64,000 nucleotides of DNA from Coleophoma eucalyptorum (lineage: Eukaryota > Ascomycota > Leotiomycetes > Helotiales > Dermateaceae): positions 248,001 through 312,000 of the forward strand of contig JALRME010000010.1 in NCBI GenBank assembly GCA_026120035.1. Direction: 5' to 3'. Below, piece by piece: positions 55,931 to 64,000 of this stretch. The translations under genes were made by a program, and so were the position numbers. Position 1 is the stretch's first letter. Every line of letters begins with the position of its first letter. Below the pieces are notes generated by a model. The model did not search any database. It worked only from the letters and a program-made list of their open reading frames with translations, and was not told the origin of the DNA.

Positions 55931-56942
55931 TATAAAAGTGGGAGGCAGTGTAAGAAATGGAAAGCGAAAGGTTTGAGCCCAAACAGACAAGACCAAGTTC
56001 CAAGCCTTGGTCAAGCTTACAGAGACCCTTTGGATAACGATGGTAGGAGATGAAGGCTTCGGATGACAGTTGCCAAGTTTTGCTGGGTGGGTAGGATTTG
56101 ATGCAAGGCTGATGAGCTAGGAGAGTTAAATATTAAACCTCGGCGCGCAATGCGTGGAAGCCCAGGTGGAAGTAAGAGCCGTAGAAGAAGAGGTAGGAGC
56201 AGGCAAGTGGGTATCATCCAACGCAGAGAACAGAAGTCAGAAAACCAAGAGGAGAAATTGGAAGCACATGCAGATGGCTTTAAAGGAGCATACTGTTTCT
56301 TCCAGCGACCTGGGCCAGCCACAGCTTCAAGCATACCCCGGACCTAGAGTAGACAATTGTCGTGGAGCCAAGTCAGAGCAGAGATCAGCCAGCCAATGGC
56401 GCCCAGAGTACTCCAGGACGGTTGTCCGTTGTAGGCCACGACCGGCATATAACTGGAGCCCATAAGGCTTTCCAGAGCAATGTCGGCCATAGGGCGAGGT
56501 TGTCGCGGGCTTAGGCCATACCAATGCAGGAAGGATCCCAGCTCCAGCCCAGCTACTCGGGCTCGCTAAAGCCAAAATCAGACCACAAACACGCGACTTT
56601 GCTGCCCGTCGCATACTTTTTGATCTGAATGGGCAAGGCTAGATCTGAGATGACTTGCTTCTTTCGCCACATCACGAGACTGGCTCGGATTCTGCTGTAA
56701 CAAAGTGTAGCCACTGCACGGGAAGGGTCCGCGCAACACGATAACTGAAGCAAGAAAGGTGGCAAGAGCGCAGCGGACGTGTCTAAGGTGCAAATAGATC
56801 GGAAGCGCCCACGACGCATTTTTCTCCTCGTCCTCGTCGCTTAGCGGTAAGCTGCATACCGCTTCCCGAAACAGTCTCTTTGTTTTGCATAAAATCAGAC
56901 TTCAACTCATCTTTCCATGCTCCAGCTTGCACCCTAGTAATC
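55931..56942. other. Divergent region 2EXR / TGT
   Basis: About 1 kb with the promoters of both genes. Short ORFs on both strands lack domain content. No repeat or RNA gene seen. Confidence 0.5.
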
Positions 56943-58536
56943 ATGGCCTCCACGACCCCTATGCCTTCAGCCTTGACTTTCGAGCTGGTCGCACGATGCT
57001 CTGTAAGGACTACAGTCTGCTCTGAGCTCATGCGATCCTTATCTCACCAGCCATCCTAGACAACGAAAGCCCGAGCCGCGATTCTCACCCTCCCCCATGG
57101 CCCCGTCAACCTGCCAATCTTCATGCCGGTTGCAACCCAGGCGTCGCTCAAAGGTCTGACTCCGCAGCAACTTGAGGAGACCACGTGTAGACTGTGCTTG
57201 AACAACACCTACCACTTGGGCCTCAAGCCTGGGCAGGAAGTGCTGGACAAAGTTGGTGGGGCTCATAAGTTGCAAGGATGGAACCACAATATTTTGACGG
57301 ATAGTGGAGGGTAAGGCTACTTACTATCTTTGAGTACATACAAAGGCTGATGGGAAGATATCTAGATTTCAGATGGTGAGCTTGCTGAAGCTTGCAAATA
57401 TCACCGAGGAAGGAGTCCGGTTAGCATAGTTGCGCATGTGCCTCAAACTGCGCTGATTGAAGAATAGCTTTCTGAGTCCTCACGATGGAACGCCTGTGAG
57501 GTCCATCTATTCCGTCCTATTTATTTATACTAACTTTGTACTTGCAGATGCTGCTCACACCTGAGGTAAGCCCTCCTCATTTCCACAGAACCACATCCGT
57601 CAATCGACTGCTTGTGCTGCCTGCTCCCAGCCACTCAGATCATACTCACGCAATCTTGCTTTGATCAACTTACCAGCACGCGTGATATACCTTGAATTTT
57701 TACTAACTCCTCTCTGTGGCCAGCACTCTATTAGCTTACAAAATTCCATCGGAAGCGACATCATAATGCAACTAGACGATGTTCTCGTTACTACGTCACC
57801 CGACGCCGAGAGAATGAAAGAGGCTATGGAGCGTAGCGTTAGATGGCTTGATCGCTGTATAGCGGCACATGCTAACCCTACCACACAAAATCTGTACTGC
57901 ATCATCCAAGGAGGTCTTGATTTGGATCTCAGACGAGAATGCTGCAAGCAGATGGTAGCTCGAGGAACTCCTGGAATCGCAATCGGAGGACTCAGTGGCG
58001 GTGAGGCCAAAGCAGACTATTGCCGGGTTGTTAACACCTGCACTAGCTTGCTGCCAGAGATGAAGCCCAGGTATGTTATGGGGATTGGCTACCCTGAGGA
58101 CTTGGTAGTATCAGTTGCCCTAGGAGCCGATCAATTCGACTGTGTATGGCCATCCCGGACTGCACGCTTTGGCAATGCTGTCACTCGATATGGGGTTCTG
58201 AACATGCGTCATGCTAGATATGCGAATGATTTCGGTCCGGTTGAGGAAGGTTGTGGGTGCGTTTGCTGTCGAAAAGGAGAAGGGGCGTTGAACATAACTC
58301 GGGCATTCGTGCACCATGTTGCAGCAAAAGAGACCGTTGGTGCTCACCTGCTCACTATGCACAACATCTGGTACCAGCTAAACTTAATGAGAGAAGCGAG
58401 AGAAGCGATCATTGAGGATGTGTACCCCGCATTCCTGAAGAAATTCTTCTCGGACCTCTATGCTGGAGATAAGACAAAGTTTCCGGACTGGGCAGTAGAG
58501 GCGTTGAATACTGTTGGAGTAAATCTCACGGAATGA
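56943..58536 (+). CDS. Queuine tRNA-ribosyltransferase, catalytic subunit (TGT/QTRT1)
   Basis: Swaps guanine-34 for queuine in GUN-anticodon tRNAs. Six exons: 56943-57002, 57060-57310, 57366-57419, 57468-57495 (28 nt), 57548-57565 (18 nt, coding MLLTPE) and 57724-58536, giving 407 aa in one frame, like human QTRT1. Introns are 48-57 bp except the last (158 bp). Key residues are intact: DSGGFQ with the general-base Asp near 101, IGSDIIMQLDDVL, IIQGGLD, GIAIGGLSGGE, the nucleophile Asp near 276 in ADQFDCVWPSRTARFG, and zinc ligands in GCGCVCC (about 314, 316, 319) with His in LLTMHN. The active enzyme needs a QTRT2-type partner, which is not in this window. Loss of this gene is known in budding yeast, so its presence is informative about the lineage. 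Confidence 0.93.
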
Positions 58537-59045
58537 TAGACGATATATACCCTCTTCGACTCAGAATTTCGTATGACTAGCAAGTTGGCTTAGAGGAGGG
58601 CTTGTGATACAGTTGAAACAGCGCGCTTTTAATCGAAGCCCCTGAAAAAAAGAAAAGAAAAGGCAATGACTAGCGCAAAGAAGCTTTCGTAACACACACT
58701 TGAACTGCTCAACTGTAATTATTTGCATCGCAATTAGGTTTGTTGTGCGGAAAGCTTGATATTCCAGGGACAGTAAGACAATTGTTCATGACTAAATCGG
58801 TACCTGCAAAAGAATGCTTCTAAGCCTTACAGCGGTTTATGCAAGGCTGAGCCTGATGACGATGTTGAACCAGCAGGGATCGTGACACAGGCGCGTGTGC
58901 TCGCTCGGCCTTTCTACGCGTAGTAGGGATACTGTAGCCTCAGAAATGTTTAAAGATATATTGCTTGTGTGACTATTCACAGTTCTCAACTAAACCCAGA
59001 GTCTGTATCTTGTAGGTGTACAGCTCGTGGGCGCTTTAGAGCAAA
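58537..59045. promoter_or_regulatory. Spacer and HOS3 promoter with CTACGCGTAG palindrome
   Basis: A 10-bp palindrome CTACGCGTAG at 58914-58923, with an ACGCGT core, lies ~120 bases before the HOS3 start. It could be an MBF-type site; this is inference. The rest is TGT 3' end and leader, including a GAAAAAAAGAAAAGAAAAGG tract near 58644. Confidence 0.4.
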
Positions 59046-62000
59046 ATGTCGTCCCCTTCGAACGGTACCCCGATAAAGGAGAGCAATTCCTCTCCTGAGT
59101 CGAATTCGCCCCGATCAACAGTAAACAAAGGGTCAAATGTTGCCCATCAAATCAAACGTCTATCACTCAATTCTTCTCTCAATTCTAGCTCTGCTACTAC
59201 ACCACTTTCACCATCGCCTCAACCAAACCCAGCTGCTAGAGCTATTGCCCAACGAAGTCTTTCTACTTCATCACCCAATGCCGCAAGATCGCCCCGAAGC
59301 TCCATCCATCGAAGCCCAAGTTCCATGAGCGTGGATGCGCGTTCGTCCACCCCGACCCTCTTAAGGAAAGCCTCAATGAATTCTCTTCATGGAATCAGTG
59401 TTGTCACACCACCGCGATCTACACCTTCACGCAGTACCTCAATGTCGCAAGCTGCTAATGGGCGACGAATGTCACGGTCACCACTTTCAAGCAGGGACGA
59501 AGCCCCTCCACCTCCACGTCATACAGCAGCGTCAATAGCCAAGAAACACTTCAAATCAGAGCTAGATATACATCAGGATGGGGAGGATGAACGAACTGCA
59601 GAGACCATCGTTATTCTACATGATTCTTGCTACGGCCATCGCTTCTCAAGACCGCGAACCTCACGAGCGGCTCTTAGTACTATTGTTGAGCGACCAGAGA
59701 GGGTACAGGCAAGTGTACTTGGTATTTCAGTGGCATATGTCCGTCTGGGAGACCGACATTCAGAGGGGCAATATCCTCTTCACCCTTCCAGGGACGCGAC
59801 TTCCATACCTACAATACCTTTCAACATTCGCAAAACGACGAGAACGCTGGCTCTTACATCACCAGCAGTCACCAATGTTCATGGCACGAAATGGATGGGT
59901 GAGTTGAAGATCATGTGCGATAGTGCAGAAGCCAAGCTTGCAATGAATGGAAAGGAACTTGTGCGTCCAGATATCCCGCGCAGTCCTGATCAAGAAGAAC
60001 CGGCCAAATTCCACGAAGGAGACCTATATTTGTGCTCAGAATCTCTGGATGCCATGGAGGGAGCACTAGGGGCTGTTTGTGAAGGAGTTGACGCGGTTTT
60101 TGAAGGCTCTACGAATGGCAAAGGACCGCATCGCACATTTATTGCCATCAGACCTCCGGGACACCATTGCTCAGCTAGTTACCCTTCAGGATTCTGCTGG
60201 TTGAATAATGTTCATGTGGGAATTTCTCACGCAGCACTTACACATGGCCTAACCCATGCTGCAATTATTGACTTCGATCTTCATCACGGAGACGGATCCC
60301 AAGCGATTGCATGGGGACACAATTCTCGTGCTAGAAACCTGCCAAAGAACGCAGCGCCGTGGAAGAAAACTTCAATCGGCTATTTCAGTCTTCACGACAT
60401 CAACTCATATCCTTGTGAGATGGGTGACGAGGAAAAGGTCAAGAACGCCAGTCTGTGTATTGAGAATGCACATGGACAGAATGTCTGGAATGTTCATTTG
60501 CAGCCATGGAAGAGCGAGGCCGAGTTCTGGGAACTCTACGAGTCTAAATATTCAGTCTTGCTTGAAAAAACGCGTAATTACCTTCGTACACAGACAGAGC
60601 GATTGCGCGCTTCGCCGAATCTTCCTAAACCAAAGTCCGCAATTTTCCTCTCTGCTGGGTTTGACGCTAGCGAGTGGGAGAGCTCCGGTATGCAGCGTCA
60701 TAAAGTGAATGTCCCGACTGAGTTTTATGCTCGACTTACTCGGGATGTGGTTGAACTTGCCGCAGAAGAAGGTTCTGCAGCAGAAGGCCGAGTTATTAGT
60801 GTTTTGGAAGGGGGGTACAGTGACCGCGCACTTTGTACTGGAGTTCTCAGTCACATAAGTGGTCTTGCAGGTGGCAAGACTGTAGCTGTTAAGAAAGAAG
60901 AAGAACACAATGGTTTGGGGTATGAGATGGGTCAAAAGATTGGCTTGTTCAACAACCCGCAAAGATCGCCGACGAACCTTGTCTCTGCTGGAATTCCTTC
61001 ATATGATCCAATGTGGTGGTCACTGCCAAAGCTTGAACAGCTTGATGCCGTCATGAGTAACACCCAACCTGTTTATGAATCTAGACCATCAAGAGAAACA
61101 ACACCACCGACATACTCTTCACCCACACAGTCATCAATGGCCAAAGTGGTTTCGTCGCCAAGATTGAACCGAAGTCTATCCAATATGTCTGCAATGAGCA
61201 ATGGCTCACCACGATCTGTTTCCGTTGCAAGGGCTCCGACTCCTCCGCCCCCTGAAGTGCACTGGACGGTAGCTGCACACGAGTTAAGCAAGCTACTCAT
61301 TCCTTCTGAAAGACAGGTCAATAGCTGTAGACCCGAGGATCTTTCTGCAGAGGCGACACGAGCCAGACGAGACCGCCAATCTATACTGACACCACCTGTG
61401 GCCGAGGTATCGTCTGCTCCTAGCACAGCAAACACGCGAATGGCACTTCGGGAGCGCAAGCCAACAAAGCCAGTATTTGATGCGATGGAAGATGAAAGCA
61501 AAAGGGCCAAGGCTCCGCGTAGGAAGACTGTCGCTGGGGCCGCCGTTCTAGCCGCGGAAAAGGTATGTTCTTTCACTTTCTATTATTCAGTTGCCCAACA
61601 GTGCTTTCTTCAATGTCTACAATCACTGCAGTAATCTCCCTCGTCAAAAACCCAGGCCCGCAATAATGATAGAAACTGACCTCAAAAGCAGGCTGTTTCT
61701 CGAAGCTCAACACCAAAACCGGACCTGCCCAATTATACGCAAGTTACTCAACAGCCAAGTCGTCGTCTAAGTACTGCATCCACTACAGCATCGGTTTTCT
61801 CGGAAGCACCGTCTTCTCGACCATCGGGAAGTAGCAGAATTCCATCCGGTACCACTACCCTTCCATATCGACCTGGTAGTTCACAGAGTATTAGACCAGA
61901 TTCATCTATGAGCTTCCGAGGTTCCTCTATACCACCTATAGCAGTGAAAAAGACTCGTGCTCCTGCCCCATCTCGACGAGAGGGGCCAAAGCCTATTCGC

Positions 62001-62681
62001 GCCCGCCGAGAATCTCCACAAGATGGAGCTGGTGGGAGTGGGAGTGCTCAGGTCCCATTGCCTGAAGGTTCATCTCAATCGTCGCATGCTTCCGATATGG
62101 ATAGCCTGACTTCCGGCATGAAGAGAATTAAAATAAATCTGACCACGAAGGCACAGAGAGAGGCGAGAGATGCATCGAAGGCTAGTGTTAAGATACCTAA
62201 GCCTTCAAAGTCAACAAAGCCAAAACAGGGTGAATCAAGCGAAATGCTGCCTCCTGAGCCGTTCGCATCACAAGGCCCTTCTCCTGTTCCCTTATATATC
62301 CAAGAGGCGTCTGAGACCCCACTCCCACCGAGCTCCCCTATAACCCCTGCTCCAACAGCCGCAGATGTCTCGACAATTGAGCCAGAGTCAACCCCGGACG
62401 TTTTTATACCCTATCAACCTAACGGGCCACCCGCAAGCACTACTGCTCCAACTCCAGAAAGTCTCCGTTGGTTGCCACCGAATACCGCAACGCCTGGGGT
62501 TACTCCAGGCGCTACGCCAATCAAGAAGAATGAGCTTCCAGTCTTCACAGCCACATCCGCAATTCCGTTCGGTGTCAAACCAGACTCTGCTCTGACGGTG
62601 GCCGAAAATGAGGCTTCTGCGACAGGACCACCCCCGGATGACTCAGAATGGAACGTACCGGAAACACCACAGAAGAATTGA
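59046..62681 (+). CDS. HOS3: HOS3-like histone deacetylase
   Basis: Zn-dependent class II deacetylase, fungus-specific subgroup. Exons 59046-61562 and 61692-62681 (129-bp intron, GTATGT..AAGCAG, branch CTGAC) give 1168 aa. The first ~180 residues are Ser/Pro/Arg-rich. The catalytic domain spans ~185-620: IVILHDSCYGHRF, RPPGHHCSASYPSGFCWLNN (near 368), AIIDFDLHHGDGSQ (metal Asp and His near 409), SIGYFSLHDINSYPCE, SAGFDASEWESSGMQRHKVN (near 536) and VISVLEGGYSD (near 588). The wide spacing between HGDG and SAGFD and the AAPWKKTS insertion are typical of HOS3. A ~550-residue disordered tail of Ser/Pro/Thr repeats follows. In yeast Hos3 acts without partners and can localise to the bud neck. Confidence 0.93.
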
Positions 62682-63685
62682 TCTTGCATGGTCATACATT
62701 TATTTTCTTTATCTTGTCTCAATATTGGCTTCACTAGGAGCCTTCTCTTCTCCTCGATCGTTTCCGTAAGCGTAAAGATCGTGTGAATCATTTATGATAC
62801 CCTTTAGAAAAGTAGGAGCTGGGTTTTTAAAGGATGGTTTCTGTTTTTTGGTATTGATTAAGATATTTTTTTTGTAGTAGGAGTAGTTGGCCTTTTCGTT
62901 CTGAATGGAATCATCAATCGTTTTACTACCAGCAATGGTATCACAAACCACAAACACCTCCCTTCTATATTGACTAAACCACTGTATCTATGTATTTTAG
63001 GTAAAGTTTTTCGTAGTCACTAAGGTTGCTTTGGTGATTGTGAAACTTTTCACTCACCAAGTGAGATTAATCACGGAATTATGGTGCCGTTAATTTATCC
63101 TGACCTGCTGGAGGTGTCACCTTGATACTATTCCCATGGCAAATACACAACAAGAAGAACCATGCACACGTCACCACCCCAGCTTCTACATTAGGCTCCA
63201 TGTCCCGCAAATTGGAGGCGGGGTTGGTAGAGTTACTTGAATCTTGCAACCGGCACTTTTACTGTTCTTGACAAACTTTGATCACCCTGGAGTCACGTCC
63301 ACCTCAGCCCCTGCATAACACACCTCTTCCCATTCGTTACAATAGACTTCATCACTTCTTCGCGTACCAGCTAGGTAGGTGGCTCAGGCGAATCAACAAT
63401 TAAGCGACTCAAGTACGGAGCTTTCTACCAGTAGATTATGATTAACGCCCTACTTGCTTTTCCAATTCGTCCGTAGTACCCTGCTGATCGCGGAAATACG
63501 TTATGTCAATCATATCAACAATGACGGTATTGCCTTTGATCCATGACTAGTTCTGCGGATGAAGGGAAGGCAAGAAGACGTGCTAAAATGTAGTATAAAG
63601 GGGAAAGGAATAGCTACTCCAGATTTCGGGACACAGCATCGAGCTCTGTAGCAAATCATTCTTCTCTTCCTTTTGGTTGTTCAAC
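62682..63685. other. Intergenic region HOS3 / tannase
   Basis: About 1 kb. The left part is very T/A-rich (TTTTTTTGTAG near 62867-62877). A short inverted repeat CTCACCAAGTGAG lies at 63053-63065. The right end (GTATAAAGGGGA near 63592, C/T tract near 63660) looks like a core promoter with a TATA-like box ~90 bases before the ATG. Confidence 0.5.
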
Positions 63686-64000
63686 ATGCGTGTTGTGTAT
63701 CAATTAGTGGCCATCGCCGCCCCCGCTGCGGCGCTTACTATTAATGATCTCTGCACCACATCCTACGCCCAGTCTGCACTTCCAGCACAGGGTTTCTACA
63801 ACGGCATCACAATTGACTCCGCGTCCATTGTTACAACACTGGGCACAAACTATTCTATCACAGGCAATGATTTCTTCCAAGATGCTGTCATCAATTATTG
63901 CAATATCTCATTCGCGTACACCCACAATGGCCGCGATGACATAGTTAACGTTGCTTACTGGGTCCCCGACCCCGCAAAATTCAATAACCGATTCCTGTCA
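63686..64000 (+). CDS. Tannase/feruloyl esterase family protein, 5' part
   Basis: The open frame from the ATG at 63686 runs off the window end (105 codons seen). It begins with a probable signal peptide (MRVVYQLVAIAAPAAALTIN), then DLCTTSYAQSALPAQGFYNG, followed by ITGNDFFQDAVINYCNISFA and VAYWVPDPAKFNNRFLS. This start is characteristic of the tannase and feruloyl esterase family (PF07519), secreted serine hydrolases that release phenolic acids from tannins or plant cell walls. The nucleophile Ser, the Asp/His pair and the disulfide Cys lie beyond the window. It is probably extracellular. Fungal members usually exceed 500 aa, so most of the gene is missing. Confidence 0.85.
   Translation, partial: MRVVYQLVAIAAPAAALTINDLCTTSYAQSALPAQGFYNGITIDSASIVTTLGTNYSITGNDFFQDAVINYCNISFAYTHNGRDDIVNVAYWVPDPAKFNNRFLS

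Noticed and set aside
63053..63065. CTCACCAAGTGAG hairpin as a terminator or regulatory RNA
   Set aside because: Only five paired bases with a three-base loop, too weak to support a function in a eukaryote.

Overview
The window reads as ordinary gene-bearing chromosome of a filamentous ascomycete (Pezizomycotina). The gene families and mosaic look most like a Leotiomycetes/Helotiales-type fungus, but that class-level guess is inference. The evidence is short introns (mostly 48-90 bp) with GT..AG ends and CTAAC/CTGAC-like branch points, monocistronic genes on both strands, pyrimidine-rich 5' leaders, a Zn2Cys6 regulator, a HOS3-type deacetylase, a 2EXR protein and a tannase-family gene. I see no rRNA, CRISPR array, bacterial operon or intact transposon.

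Layout. 1-4402 holds no convincing gene. 4403-5943 (+) is an unrecognised conserved-looking protein with a strong upstream ORF. 7221-9936 (-) is a Zn2Cys6/Fungal_trans transcription factor. 12171-13887 (+) is a spartin-like senescence-domain protein that converges on 14096-15106 (-), an AYR1-like acyl-DHAP reductase. 16227-17301 (+) is thymidylate synthase behind a cluster of MCB-like CGCG boxes. 18001-18948 (-) is a protein with a Mutator-transposase-type DNA-binding domain but no transposase core. 19501-21864 (+) is a membrane-anchored DXD glycosyltransferase. 22368-23345 (-) is a four-exon short-chain dehydrogenase. 23699-25706 (-) is ESCRT-II VPS36, head-to-head with 26082-27755 (+), a THP3/LENG8 SAC3-family protein.

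27756-32734 is nearly gene-free, with one weak small ORF. 32735-34759 (+) is the polarity scaffold BEM1, whose first coding exon is only six bases. 35757-35848 is an intron-bearing tRNA-Arg(CCU). 36789-37805 (+) is histidinol phosphatase HIS2. 38202-41561 (-) is the DNA repair factor RAD4/XPC, head-to-head with an MDP-1 type phosphatase (41879-42517 +). A GNAT acetyltransferase (42783-43382 +), an APC amino acid/choline-type permease (44644-46403 +) and CUZ1 (46909-47841 +) follow. 48610-50913 (+) is a GCP4 gamma-tubulin complex protein interrupted by a GC-AG intron. 52386-54027 (+) is a single-pass surface protein, 55139-55930 (-) a 2EXR protein, 56943-58536 (+) a six-exon queuine tRNA-ribosyltransferase with micro-exons, 59046-62681 (+) a HOS3 deacetylase, and 63686-64000 (+) the 5' end of a tannase/feruloyl esterase.

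The genes are mostly unrelated housekeeping and regulatory genes, not a pathway cluster. The links I can argue are limited. Spartin and the AYR1-like reductase are convergent neighbours and both belong to lipid-droplet biology. Thymidylate synthase has several CGCG boxes, and the RAD4/MDP-1 and HOS3 upstream regions each have one ACGCGT, which would fit cell-cycle control by MBF. I did not find a convincing undescribed system. The most interesting points are the domesticated-looking Mutator DNA-binding protein, the GC-AG intron that makes GCP4 look broken, the micro-exons in BEM1 and the TGT gene, and the tRNA intron.
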